The notes below the pieces were generated by a model. That model was not told the DNA's origin. It ran no database searches and was given only the letters and a program-made list of their open reading frames with translations. DNA of 64,000 nucleotides from JAZGGS01 sp963714405 (lineage in GTDB: Bacteria > Bacteroidota > Ignavibacteria > Ignavibacteriales > Ignavibacteriaceae), in assembly GCA_963714405.1 (NCBI GenBank), contig CAVQOH010000001.1:682001-746000 (forward strand), in the 5' to 3' direction. Of the stretch, positions 53,300-61,609 are shown piece after piece (position 1 is the first letter of the stretch; each line of letters starts with the position of its first letter). Position numbers and translations under genes: made by a program.

Positions 53300-54877
53300 T
53301 TATCTTATTCGTTTAAATTCTATTCTTCTGTTTTTTCGTTTATTATCAGGTGTATCGTTAGGAACTCTTGGAAATTCTTCACCATAACCTTTTGCAATAA
53401 CTCTATCCGGCTCTATACCTTTTTCAATTAGCCAGAATCTTACGGAATCAGCTCGTCTTTGTGAGAGCTTCTGGTTTGAAGAACTGCTTCCAACATCATC
53501 CGTGTGTCCGCTAATTTCAACTATAATATCCGGATAAGTAGTTAGAGTTTTTAATGCACCTTGCAGCACTACAGCCGATTCAGGAGTAATATCAGATTTA
53601 CCTGTTTCAAATGTTATTCCTTCAAGCACAATAGGAACATCCATCTTAACAACGTCATCTTCAGGATCTAATGGATCTGTTTCTCTTCCAATTTCAGTAA
53701 AGTCATCAACTGTTCCACCATCAGTATCAGGATTTAACGGATCAGTTCTGAATTTATTTATTTCTTCACCATCACGTAATCCTTCACCATCAGTATCAGC
53801 ACTTAACGGATTAGTTTTATAGTTATTTATTTCGTCTCCGTCAAGAAGAGTGTCATCATCTGTATCTGCTTTAAGCGGATCAGTTTTGTGCTTTTTGATT
53901 TCATTTCCATCATCAAGTGTATCATCATCAGTATCAACATCCAGTGGATTAGTTCTATACATAGTTAACTCATCACCATCATTCAATGTATCATTATCAG
54001 TATCCGGGTTTAGTGGATCAGTTTTGTAGGTATCAACTTCTTCTCCATCTTTCAGCTTATCAGCATCAGAATCTCCGTTTAGAGGATCAGTTTTAAAGGT
54101 ATTAACCTCTTCTCCATCTTTCAATCCATCATTGTCCGTATCAGGATTATCAGGATCTGTACCTAATTCTAATTCTTCGCTTTTAATTAATCCATCTTTA
54201 TCATTATCAGATCCACCATATCCGCTAACGAATGTTAAGCCAATTCCTGCACTGTAATATCCGTCGTAGTTTTGATCAGTTGCAGGATCATCAAGATTAG
54301 TGTAACCATTTAAATCATCGGATAAGGTAAAAGTATAACCGCCTGAAAAATCAAGAATTAGAACATCTGATAATCCGACTTCGAATCCTGCACCAACTGG
54401 AAAAATTGCTGCCCAATCCTGTTGTTTCTCAGGAATATTCACTGCGGCAATATTCATTGGTTGTTTATCATTATCAAAATACATGTAACCGGCTCCCCCG
54501 TAAAGGTATGGATTCCATACATCCATGTCGAATGGACTGAGAATTAATCGTACATCCAAAGGAATAATATACGTCCACCAGTTTCCTTTTATTTTACTGG
54601 TATCTTCATATTCCCCTGCAAGCCGCCCAAAACCACCGCCGAATTCTGCTTCAACAACTTCAGTAATCAGCTCGAATCTTAAAAACGCTCTGCCAAGAAA
54701 TGAAAATTTGAATTCAGGATCAGAAACTCTTCCTGATTTATCAAATTCAGTATCGGATAGTAAGCCATTAAACTGTAAACCTAACTTTGCATCGTAATCG
54801 TTAAACTGGGCAAAGCTTAAATTTGCAGAAAATAGCAAACTCAAAATTAATATTAAAAATGTTGATTTTATATTCAT
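53300..54877 (-). CDS. OmpA-family outer-membrane protein with thrombospondin type-3 repeats
   Basis: From the ATG at 54877 the product has a signal peptide (ending ANLSFAQ) and an N-terminal beta-barrel-like domain of about 180 residues. A Ca-binding linker follows of about eight Asp-rich repeats (period 23 residues, pattern DGEE...TDPLNPDTDNDTL), then a C-terminal OmpA domain with EISGHTDDVGSSSSNQKLSQ and RRIEF that binds peptidoglycan. A longer frame to 54922 adds 15 residues upstream of the signal peptide and is unlikely. It anchors the outer membrane to the wall with a calcium-stiffened spacer, as in OprF-like proteins. Confidence 0.92.
   Translation of the reverse strand: MNIKSTFLILILSLLFSANLSFAQFNDYDAKLGLQFNGLLSDTEFDKSGRVSDPEFKFSFLGRAFLRFELITEVVEAEFGGGFGRLAGEYEDTSKIKGNWWTYIIPLDVRLILSPFDMDVWNPYLYGGAGYMYFDNDKQPMNIAAVNIPEKQQDWAAIFPVGAGFEVGLSDVLILDFSGGYTFTLSDDLNGYTNLDDPATDQNYDGYYSAGIGLTFVSGYGGSDNDKDGLIKSEELELGTDPDNPDTDNDGLKDGEEVNTFKTDPLNGDSDADKLKDGEEVDTYKTDPLNPDTDNDTLNDGDELTMYRTNPLDVDTDDDTLDDGNEIKKHKTDPLKADTDDDTLLDGDEINNYKTNPLSADTDGEGLRDGEEINKFRTDPLNPDTDGGTVDDFTEIGRETDPLDPEDDVVKMDVPIVLEGITFETGKSDITPESAVVLQGALKTLTTYPDIIVEISGHTDDVGSSSSNQKLSQRRADSVRFWLIEKGIEPDRVIAKGYGEEFPRVPNDTPDNKRKNRRIEFKRIR
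53663..54205. repeat. Tandem 69-base degenerate repeat encoding thrombospondin-3 units
   Basis: Within the OmpA-like gene, units of about 69 bases (23 codons) recur seven to eight times. Each encodes a D-rich loop plus a TDPL turn. The copies are divergent at the DNA level but regular in length, so the array is under protein-level constraint rather than freshly amplified. Confidence 0.75.
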
Positions 54878-55122
54878 TTTACCACCATATTGTAATTGTT
54901 TATTAGTACCAATTAATTTCATAATAATTAAGGAATCATCTCCGGAATGCCAAAATTTAACAGATTAAAACAAATTATATGCCATTATGAAAATTATCTA
55001 TACATTAAATTTAACTTCTTTTATTAACATAGTCATCAAAAACAGGTAAAAATTGTTAATAATTTTTACACATTTCTATTATATATAGCATCTATAACTT
55101 TTTTTATAATTTGCTGTTTTTG

Positions 55123-55170
55123 TAAAGTGATTGAATCTTACTTTGAAAATTAAATTTTCAAATCACTTTA
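55123..55170. repeat. Nested inverted repeats at the 3' end of the UpxY-like gene
   Basis: TTTGAAAATT (55142-55151) and AATTTTCAAA (55153-55162) form a perfect 10-base hairpin with one spacer base, directly after the stop of the antiterminator gene. An outer pair, TAAAGTGATT (55123-55132) and AATCACTTTA (55161-55170), overlaps it. The two hairpins partly exclude each other. No GC core or T tract is present, so ordinary termination is uncertain. Confidence 0.5.
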
Positions 55171-55678
55171 CCACTTCAAGCTCGCTTCCCTGTGGTAAGC
55201 GCGTTATAACGGATCTGTTTAACAAATCAATTGAAACTGAAACTGAGTTACCTCCTACATTACTTGTTACTATACCTATAACATCAGCAAAGGGGCCATT
55301 TTTTATTTTAACTTTTGTACCCTTAACAATTCCTTTGTAAACTATTAAATCTGAATCCTTGATTAACAATTTTTTTACATTTTCAATTTGCCAATCAGGA
55401 ATTCGCGCAGGATGTCCAAATTCAAAAAGACATCTAACAATGGATGGTTGCTCTACAGATATTAACCGCTGTTCTTCATTAGCATATATAAAAATATATC
55501 CTCTTATTAATGGTTCAACAACTTTCTTTTTTCTATCACTCCATTGTTTTATAACTGAAATAGTCGGTAGATAATTATCCACATTATTTTTATTTAGCTG
55601 TTCCTGTGCTTTAAATTCAGAACGTGGTTTTGTATAAAGTGCAAACCAGTATTTTTGATTTGAAATATTTCTACTCAT
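55163..55678 (-). CDS. UpxY-type NusG-like transcription antiterminator
   Basis: The 171-residue protein has the NusG N-terminal fold (YWFALYTKPRSEFKAQEQL, then PLIRGYIFIYAN) and a C-terminal KOW domain (VKGTKVKIKNGPFADVIGIV). This is the specialised NusG branch of Bacteroidota (UpxY), which promotes read-through of long operons, often polysaccharide loci. No such locus is in the window; it stands alone, divergent from the dihydropyrimidinase-like gene. Its target may lie outside, or it may act on the nearby catabolic operons. Confidence 0.85.
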   Translation of the reverse strand: MSRNISNQKYWFALYTKPRSEFKAQEQLNKNNVDNYLPTISVIKQWSDRKKKVVEPLIRGYIFIYANEEQRLISVEQPSIVRCLFEFGHPARIPDWQIENVKKLLIKDSDLIVYKGIVKGTKVKIKNGPFADVIGIVTSNVGGNSVSVSIDLLNRSVITRLPQGSELEVVK

Positions 55679-55723
55679 ACAACAAACTTAATAAATACAG
55701 GAGGCATATAAAAAATCATTCAG

Positions 55724-55740
55724 AATTGTAGAATACAATT
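55724..55740. promoter_or_regulatory. Palindrome in the UpxY/hydantoinase divergent region
   Basis: AATTGTA (55724-55730) and TACAATT (55734-55740) are perfect inverted repeats separated by GAA. The element lies 46 bases upstream of the antiterminator gene and about 110 bases upstream of the hydrolase gene. It could be an operator. No matching site was seen at the other genes of the cluster. Confidence 0.3.
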
Positions 55741-55757
55741 TTATCCTTAAGTGTATT

Positions 55758-55789
55758 TTTGATATTATAATTTAATATTTCTATTTTCT
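55758..55789 (+). promoter_or_regulatory. Weak -33/-7 promoter candidate for the dihydropyrimidinase-like gene
   Basis: TTTG (55758-55761) is followed after 20 bases by TATTTTCT (55782-55789), which matches the Bacteroidota TAnnTTTG element at six of eight positions. It is about 60 bases before the start codon. Spacing is right but the -7 match is imperfect. Confidence 0.3.
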
Positions 55790-55848
55790 GCTTAAGTTAA
55801 AACTGTTCAATAATTTTTTTAGATTTCTTAATCAGTTAAGGATACTTG

Positions 55849-57228
55849 GTGGCTATATTAATCAAAAACGGGCGAATAATAACTTCTAAAAACGAATTTA
55901 ACGCAGATATATTTATTGAAAACCAAAAAATCTCACTAATTGGTAATAATCTAAATAATACAGCAGATAGAATAATTGATGCGAAAGGGAAATTTGTTAT
56001 TCCCGGTGGCATTGATGTTCATACGCACCTTGATATGCCGTACGGACAACTAACTTCAGCAGATGACTTTGAAACAGGAACTATTGCAGCAGCTTTTGGA
56101 GGAACAACATCAATAATTGATTTTGCAACTCAATCGAAAGGAGAAAGCTTACACAAAGCTTTGGATAAATGGAATAGAAAAGCTGAAAGAAAAGCAGTGG
56201 TTGATTATGGATTTCATATGATTATAACTGATATAGGTAGTAATCAGTTAAATGAAATGGATGAACTGGTAAAAGAGGGCGTAACAAGTTTTAAACTTTT
56301 TATGGCTTATCCCGGCAGATTGATGATGAATGATGAAAATATTTTAAAAGTAATGCTCCAGGCTAAGAGAAATGGATCATTAATCTGTGTTCATGCAGAA
56401 AATGGAATGGCTATCGAAGCCATCACTAATAAAATGTTATTTGAAAAAAAACTTTCACCAAAATACCATGCACTAAGCCGTCCTGAAATTGCAGAAGCAG
56501 AGGCAATTAATCGAGCCATTCAACTTTCTAAGAAAGCCGGAACTCCCCTTTACATCGTCCATTTAACCTGTAATGAAGCACTTTTAAAAGTTGAATCTGC
56601 AAGGAAAGAAGGATTACCAGTATTTGCAGAAACATGCCCACAGTATCTTTTTCTTTCTTTGGATGATATAAACAAACCGGATTTTGAAGGTGCAAAGTAC
56701 GTTTTTTCTCCTCCAGTTAGAGAAAAATGGAACCGGGAAAAACTGTGGGAAGGGATTAAACAAAAAAGCCTGCAGGTTGTTTCAACAGATCATTGCCCTT
56801 TTAATTTTAAGGATAAGAAGAAATTTGCTGAACAGGATTTTACGAAAATTCCTAATGGAGGAGCAAGCATAGAAAACCGATTACATCTTACATTTCAGGG
56901 CGTAAATGATGGAAAAATTTCATTAACAAGATGGGTAGAAATCAACTCTACTAATCCTGCAAAACTTTTTGGTATGTATCCGCAAAAAGGTGAGATTAAA
57001 CTTGGATGTGATGCAGATATTGTTATCTGGAATCCTGAAACTGAACATACTATTTCAGCAAAAACTCACCATATGAATGTTGATTATTCAATGTACGAAG
57101 GAATGAAAATTAAAGGTGATGCAGAAATTGTGCTTTCAAGAGGCGAAGTGATTGTTGAGAATAGTAAATTCCGGGGTACAGCCGGAAGAGGAAATTTTAT
57201 TATGCGGGATGCTTACGGAAGTGAGTAG
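55849..57228 (+). CDS. hyuA: Dihydropyrimidinase/hydantoinase family hydrolase (HyuA/YgeZ-like)
   Basis: The 459-residue cyclic amidohydrolase has the HxH metal motif (GGIDVHTHLDMPYG), the lysine that becomes carboxylated (GVTSFKLFMAYPG), His ligands in CVHAENG and IVHLTC, and the Asp in STDHCPF. It opens cyclic amide rings such as dihydropyrimidines, hydantoins or related purine fragments. No ATG is available: GTG at 55849 is seven bases after AAGGA, and TTG at 55846 is the alternative. The enzyme type matches YgeZ of the E. coli ygeW-xdhD region, so it likely belongs with the cluster despite a 3.7 kb gap from ftcD. Confidence 0.9.
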   Translation: MAILIKNGRIITSKNEFNADIFIENQKISLIGNNLNNTADRIIDAKGKFVIPGGIDVHTHLDMPYGQLTSADDFETGTIAAAFGGTTSIIDFATQSKGESLHKALDKWNRKAERKAVVDYGFHMIITDIGSNQLNEMDELVKEGVTSFKLFMAYPGRLMMNDENILKVMLQAKRNGSLICVHAENGMAIEAITNKMLFEKKLSPKYHALSRPEIAEAEAINRAIQLSKKAGTPLYIVHLTCNEALLKVESARKEGLPVFAETCPQYLFLSLDDINKPDFEGAKYVFSPPVREKWNREKLWEGIKQKSLQVVSTDHCPFNFKDKKKFAEQDFTKIPNGGASIENRLHLTFQGVNDGKISLTRWVEINSTNPAKLFGMYPQKGEIKLGCDADIVIWNPETEHTISAKTHHMNVDYSMYEGMKIKGDAEIVLSRGEVIVENSKFRGTAGRGNFIMRDAYGSE

Positions 57229-57323
57229 ATATTCCAAACTTGTTTTTATGGCTATACATGGTTAGTTGGTTTGCTGTTGCATTCATAGTTTATTGGATTT
57301 TGATGAAGAAAAAGTGAGTATTT

Positions 57324-57935
57324 ATGCGAATAACTTTTATTTTAAATATCTTTCTTATCATTTGGTTGCCTTTTACAACCAATTGCTCAAATGCCAATGG
57401 AGATGAGAAGCAAATTCAAAAAGCTGTGAATGAAGAACTGCGCCTGCATCCTGAAGCAAGACTTGTTGACCTTTATAAATTCTTTTTTCAGGACTCATTC
57501 GGTCCCGGGCATATAATCAATGATAAAAAATCAACACTAACTTATTTTCAGAATGAACTACACATCAGTACAGATTTTGATTCAATTCTTTGGCAACCTG
57601 TGGGCTATAAAAACCAGAACTACAGAGTTAATTTGAAGTTGGTTAAGGATGGGACTCTTACTGAGGAGGAACTATTTAATGCGTTTTTTTTTACTGCAGG
57701 TTCTTTCTCAGTTCCATCAATTGAAGAGTGGATTAAAGAATGGAAAACTATTTTAAAAGTGATTGAAAAAATGAATTTGAAAATAAAAAAGTATTCAGAG
57801 GATAAAGCTATTTTAGATGATATGCTAGCGGAAGGGAAAGTGCTTGTACACCATAGCGATGTTTACCGAAAATTATATCACCCGCACTACAGAGTTGTAA
57901 ACAAGAAGCAATTTGATACGCTTGACTTAGAATAG
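57324..57935 (+). CDS. Lipoprotein of unknown function
   Basis: The 203-residue product starts with a hydrophobic leader and a lipobox-like FTTNC (Cys21), so it is probably lipid-anchored. The mature part is mixed alpha/beta with a conserved-looking YKFFFQDSFGPGHIINDKK stretch and a final HPHYRVV segment. The FGPGHI phrase recurs in uncharacterised Bacteroidota proteins, but I cannot assign a role. It follows the hydrolase gene by 95 bases on the same strand. Confidence 0.7.
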   Translation: MRITFILNIFLIIWLPFTTNCSNANGDEKQIQKAVNEELRLHPEARLVDLYKFFFQDSFGPGHIINDKKSTLTYFQNELHISTDFDSILWQPVGYKNQNYRVNLKLVKDGTLTEEELFNAFFFTAGSFSVPSIEEWIKEWKTILKVIEKMNLKIKKYSEDKAILDDMLAEGKVLVHHSDVYRKLYHPHYRVVNKKQFDTLDLE

Positions 57936-57996
57936 AAAAATAATCCTATATATTTTGGGCAATGGCGTTTTCAGTCTTTGTAGAAATGTTAAACCT

Positions 57997-58102
57997 GAAA
58001 ATGAAAAGCAAAGCGAAAAGCAATTGCTTCTAAAAACAGGTTTGCGAAGGAGAGAGGAAGTTATCATAAAAATCCCCGCCTATGTTATAAAGAAGGGATT
58101 GG
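57997..58102. repeat. Dispersed repeat, copy 1
   Basis: About 106 bases starting GAAAATGAAAAGCAAAGC, with AACAGGTTTGCG in the middle and ATCCCCGCCTATGTTA near the end. It is related to a second copy at 58678-58778 that flanks the other side of the DUF202-like gene. Identity is partial with small gaps. A 60-codon open frame across this copy (57955-58137) is not convincing as a gene. Confidence 0.55.
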
Positions 58103-58252
58103 CATATATATTTAAGATGACAAACTGTTTGATATAATTGATGGTGTCTTCAGATTTTTAATACTCCAATCTCATCTTAAATAAAAAGATATATTGATTT
58201 ATTAAAAATATTAAATAATTTCTTCATAAAATTAGAAAAGGATAAGTTAATA

Positions 58253-58633
58253 ATGGCAATAGATAAAACCGAAGCGGAAATTGATAAGGTCCAATCGTTG
58301 CATTCCAGTAATACCCCCGTAAACATCAAAATAAATGAGATCACAATGATACTCGCAGAGAAGCGGACTTCTCTGGCTGTGCTAAGGACGGGAGTTGCAC
58401 TTTTCGCGCTTCCACTGTCTATAATGGGTCTTTTAATAGCTACATCAAAATATTGGGATATATATGAGCAATGGCATCTTTTTATTCCAATTTTTCTGAT
58501 ATGTAATTTCTTAATCGCGATAGGATTATTTTTAATCATCCGATCGATGAAACGAATACTATACTATGACAAGCTCATTAAAAAAATTAAAAACGGATTA
58601 GAGGAATTAACAAAACTGATGGAAAATGAATAG
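58253..58633 (+). CDS. DUF202-like two-helix membrane protein
   Basis: The 126-residue protein has a polar N-terminus, the LAEKRTSLAVLRTGVALFAL segment that matches the ERTxLAWxRT motif of DUF202 (YidH-like) proteins, two membrane helices (about 47-64 and 74-95) and a charged helical C-terminus. Function of the family is unknown. It is flanked on both sides by copies of the same non-coding repeat, which may mark an inserted unit. Confidence 0.7.
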   Translation: MAIDKTEAEIDKVQSLHSSNTPVNIKINEITMILAEKRTSLAVLRTGVALFALPLSIMGLLIATSKYWDIYEQWHLFIPIFLICNFLIAIGLFLIIRSMKRILYYDKLIKKIKNGLEELTKLMENE

Positions 58634-58677
58634 ACCGAATGTACACGATTTATCTTTGCAGATAAATTAAGGGAATA

Positions 58678-58778
58678 GAAAATGAGAAGTAAAGCAAAAC
58701 CAATTTCATTAAATAACAGGTTTGCGGCAGAGAAATAAAATATAAAATCCCCGCCTGTGTTACTAAACAGGGGTTGAG
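58678..58778. repeat. Dispersed repeat, copy 2
   Basis: Shares with copy 1 the ordered blocks GAAAATGA.AAG.AAAGC, AACAGGTTTGCG and ATCCCCGCCT.TGTTA. Its end can fold: CCTGT (58755-58759) pairs with ACAGG across a short loop, flanked by C and G runs. No target-site duplication or transposase is visible, so a mobile origin is unproven. Confidence 0.55.
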
Positions 58779-58870
58779 AAGGATAAATACATAACTCATC
58801 TTTTAGCTTTTAGAAAATAAGATTTTAAATTATAGTTTTTCAAAGACCTTGTTATTATTTTGCTTTGTAA

Positions 58871-59596
58871 ATGACAACTATGAATAATACAAAAGACAAA
58901 TGGGACAGCGGAGATCCCTATGATTATTTTATGGGAAGGTGGAGCAAATTAATGGCTCTGGAATTTCTAAACTGGCTTGATGTACCAGATTTCTCAAGCT
59001 GGTTGGATATAGGTTGTGGAACTGGAGCACTAAGTGAAATGATTTCCCAGCACTGCAAGCCATCTAAATTAACTTGTATTGATCCCTCAGAACAGTATTT
59101 AACTCAGGCAAAAGAAAGACTTAATGGTAAAGGTGAAATTATTTTTGGCAGTGCAACTGATATTCCGAAGGATGATAGTTCGGTTGATGTGGTTGTTTCC
59201 GGATTGGCTTTAAATTTCTTCCCAAAATTTGATAGTGCTCTTTTTGAAATGGAAAGGATTTCGAAACCTGATGGTTTAATTGCAGCTTATGTTTGGGATT
59301 ATTCAGATAGGATGGATTTACTTAGATATTTTTGGGATGCAGTAATCTTGATTGATCCAAACTCAAGTAATCTTGATGAAGGAATTCGCTTCCCAATTTG
59401 TAAGATAGATAGCTTAACCAATGCTTTTCAACAAGCTAGTCTTCAAGATATAGTGGCGACAAAGCTAGACATCACCATGCACTTCAAAAATTTTGAATTA
59501 TTGGAATCCTTTTTTAGGGAGACAGGGACCAGCCCTCAGTTATTTGACATCGCTCTCCAGAGATCTTCAAGCAGAGTTAAAAATGAAGATTTATAA
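58871..59596 (+). CDS. Class I SAM-dependent methyltransferase, frameshifted near the 3' end
   Basis: The 241-residue frame has the SAM-binding motif LDIGCGTGALSEMI, an acidic loop CIDPSEQYL and a VDVVVSGLALNF strand, typical of UbiE-like Rossmann methyltransferases. After the T6 tract at 59510-59515 the reading changes to an unconvincing sequence. Skipping one T gives FLGRQGPALSYLTSLSRDLQ and continues to a TAG at 59667-59669 with GRAIAIKGK, the usual end of this family. The real protein is therefore about 265 residues. The substrate is unknown. Confidence 0.85.
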   Translation: MTTMNNTKDKWDSGDPYDYFMGRWSKLMALEFLNWLDVPDFSSWLDIGCGTGALSEMISQHCKPSKLTCIDPSEQYLTQAKERLNGKGEIIFGSATDIPKDDSSVDVVVSGLALNFFPKFDSALFEMERISKPDGLIAAYVWDYSDRMDLLRYFWDAVILIDPNSSNLDEGIRFPICKIDSLTNAFQQASLQDIVATKLDITMHFKNFELLESFFRETGTSPQLFDIALQRSSSRVKNEDL

Positions 59597-59669
59597 TAAA
59601 TTGCCAATAGAATCTAACGGATCAATAAGACTATTAGGAAGGGCCATTGCTATAAAAGGAAAAATATAG
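59516..59669 (+). other. In-family C-terminus of the methyltransferase in the +1 frame
   Basis: Read one base later than the upstream frame, this stretch encodes GRQGPALSYL, LQAELKMKIYNKLP and SIRLLGRAIAIKGK before TAG. These residues match the expected C-terminal pattern of small UbiE-like methyltransferases far better than the in-frame end does. It shows that the upstream gene carries a one-base insertion or error in a T homopolymer. Confidence 0.65.
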
Positions 59670-59742
59670 ACTCCCTTTCAATAAAATACACTCCCCATTA
59701 GTTTAACGAAGAGGGTATCATAATTATTAAACAAACTTTTAA

Positions 59743-59800
59743 TGAATCTTCACTCTCATACCTTCCGAATGACTTGTAAACTCTTGTGCATACATACACT
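59743..59800 (-). pseudogene. Decayed duplicate of the alpha-2-macroglobulin 3' end
   Basis: This 58-base stretch is about 85 percent identical by eye to 60447-60504, the end of the alpha-2-macroglobulin gene, on the same strand. On the minus strand both encode MYA.EFTSHSEG.RVKI. Here the reading has no gene around it. It is a remnant of a duplication, separated from the intact end by the secreted-protein gene at 59948. Confidence 0.7.
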
Positions 59801-59947
59801 TTTATCTCAATCGGCCTCATTCCATATTACTTACCACTAGCAACAGTGTAAGAATTATTACCCTTAAATATTAAGCTTGATAGTTCGTTCTTTTTAATAA
59901 TAAAGATATGTTATCCGCATCAATTAATATTTATAAAAGGTTTTTAG

Positions 59948-60367
59948 ATGAAAAAATTCAGTGGCTTATTACTCTTTCTTCTATTGATAGTATTTGCACC
60001 GATATTTAATAACACATTCGCGCAATCAGAACCTATACTTTACTTCTGTGAAAGATACGATGCTTCTGATGGAGAAATCGGAGTTAGCGACAGGTTTACA
60101 ACTGGTTACCTGACAGTGATGGTGAAATCTGACAATGCATTACATCTTAGAGATGTAAATATTCAATTCGATAAATTTAACTCCCGTAAAGGTAAATTTG
60201 AATATTATAAAAAGTTCGCATATACTGTTGAGCCAGATATGAGTTATATCTTCTTTGCTAAAAATGCAGATAGTGATATGAAGTTTGAGGAACCTGGTTT
60301 TTACCGCGTTTTTCTACTTGATGATGATGACAGCACTGTCGCAAGTGCACTGATCGAAATTATTTAA
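59948..60367 (+). CDS. Secreted protein of unknown function
   Basis: The 139-residue product has a clear signal peptide (cut after NNTFAQ). The mature domain, of about 113 residues, is beta-rich with an early Cys (YFCERYDA), several acidic turns and a closing DDDDSTVASALIEII strand. I do not recognise a family, though its strand pattern resembles small immunoglobulin-like periplasmic domains. It is bracketed by a decayed and an intact copy of the alpha-2-macroglobulin end and closed by a hairpin terminator, so it may have been inserted there. Confidence 0.7.
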   Translation: MKKFSGLLLFLLLIVFAPIFNNTFAQSEPILYFCERYDASDGEIGVSDRFTTGYLTVMVKSDNALHLRDVNIQFDKFNSRKGKFEYYKKFAYTVEPDMSYIFFAKNADSDMKFEEPGFYRVFLLDDDDSTVASALIEII

Positions 60368-60375
60368 TAGATAAC

Positions 60376-60410
60376 AAAAAGGACGACCTATTGGCCGTCC
60401 TTTTTCTCAT
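60376..60410. terminator. Terminator between the secreted protein and alpha-2-macroglobulin genes
   Basis: AAAAAGGACG pairs with CGTCCTTTTT around a short loop that itself can add two more pairs. T-rich flanks on both strands suit termination of both convergent transcripts. Confidence 0.85.
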
Positions 60411-60442
60411 TTACTGAAACTTCTTTCCCAGATTATCCTATA

Positions 60443-61609
60443 CTACTCAATCTTAACTCTCACACCTTCCGAATGGCTTGTAAACTCAGGTGCATACATA
60501 CACTGTATTGTTGTAATACCGTTTGAGAAATCTCCTTTATGTGTAACACGCAGCGGATACTCAAACACGTAGGTTCCTTTCGGTAGATAATCCATAAAGA
60601 AGTTTGTTGCCATATCGCGTGTGTTTTCGTAGTAATACAATCCATCCTGGTATTTATGCTGTGAGAGAACATTTATCGGCTCAAATCCTGCCGCACGCAT
60701 ATCTTTTAAGTGAACAAATTCCATCGTTCTGTCAACACGGATTTCAATTCTTACTTTTATTAAATCGCCCGGTTTTAGTTTTGTGTCTTCATTAACAGGA
60801 GTAATTTTCTTTCCTGTTTCAGAATCAATTTCTAAAAATAACTTTTTATTAATCTTTAACGGGGTTTCACTCATTGTGATTTTATCGAGCTGTTCATAAT
60901 ACTGCCAGTAGAGTGAACCCCATGCAACAACGTTGTTATTATTTTTAACTGTTACTTCACCCATTTCAGGTTTTATTTCTTCACCTTTCCAAGAAGTTTT
61001 AAAGTAACCTGTTCCTGCTTCAACGTGTATTTCAGGATTATTCAATAGATCAATCAATTGCCCGCCGATTGTTATATCAGGCATTTTAGAATCAGCAAGC
61101 CAATCTGTTCCTCTCAACAGAAGTGCGTAGCAGGCTTCTGCAGTTGCTTTGGTTGTTTTCCAATCCTGCACCTGTTTTTGTTTCAGCAGCCAGACTTTCA
61201 TCAAATCAACTGATTCCTGGTCTTTCACAATTTCATCAACAGCTTCAATCAACAATGCCTGCGTTTCAATCGGTGCCTGGTACCAGTACCATCCCCATTC
61301 TTCTTTAAAGTACATTCCCATTTCATCGTTGAAGACCGCATTTTCAATTATGGATTTAATAATATCTTTTGCAGTCTTTGCATCATACATTCTGTAAAGA
61401 GCAAGTGCAATCATTCCCTGCATATATTTATTATTGGATAACCAATACTTCTGTGCCTGTCCTTTCCAGTAATCAAATGCTTCTTTGTGCTGATCGGAAA
61501 CAGGAATATCGAGATAGTAACTTCTTCCATAAAGATACTGTGCCTGAATGTAACCGATGTTCTTTTTATTCAGATACACCATGCTTTTTGATCCATTCAT
61601 AATCTTCAT
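60443..61609 (-). CDS. Alpha-2-macroglobulin family protein, C-terminal fragment
   Basis: This frame contains the end of the thioester-helical domain (YIQAQYLYGRSYYLD, YWYQAPIETQALLIEA, KATAEACYALLLRG) and the receptor-binding-like C-terminal domain (LKPGDLIKVRIEIRVDR, PLRVTHKGDFSNGITTIQCMYAPEF, split here by domain). It normally continues from the fragment upstream; one extra G near 61588-61592 breaks the frame at IKKH|VYLNKK. The first 14 or so codons of this open frame overlap the upstream fragment and are out of frame. Bacterial homologues are periplasmic protease traps. Confidence 0.82.
   Translation of the reverse strand: MKIMNGSKSMVYLNKKNIGYIQAQYLYGRSYYLDIPVSDQHKEAFDYWKGQAQKYWLSNNKYMQGMIALALYRMYDAKTAKDIIKSIIENAVFNDEMGMYFKEEWGWYWYQAPIETQALLIEAVDEIVKDQESVDLMKVWLLKQKQVQDWKTTKATAEACYALLLRGTDWLADSKMPDITIGGQLIDLLNNPEIHVEAGTGYFKTSWKGEEIKPEMGEVTVKNNNNVVAWGSLYWQYYEQLDKITMSETPLKINKKLFLEIDSETGKKITPVNEDTKLKPGDLIKVRIEIRVDRTMEFVHLKDMRAAGFEPINVLSQHKYQDGLYYYENTRDMATNFFMDYLPKGTYVFEYPLRVTHKGDFSNGITTIQCMYAPEFTSHSEGVRVKIE

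Noticed and set aside
57258..57317. 19-codon frame MVSWFAVAFIVYWILMKKK before the lipoprotein gene
   Set aside because: It looks like a small transporter-accessory membrane peptide, but it is very short, lacks a start signal, and no transporter is adjacent. Kept only as a note.
57955..58137. 60-codon open frame after the lipoprotein gene
   Set aside because: It runs across one copy of a non-coding repeat, has no signal, domain or ribosome binding site, and the second repeat copy does not preserve the frame.
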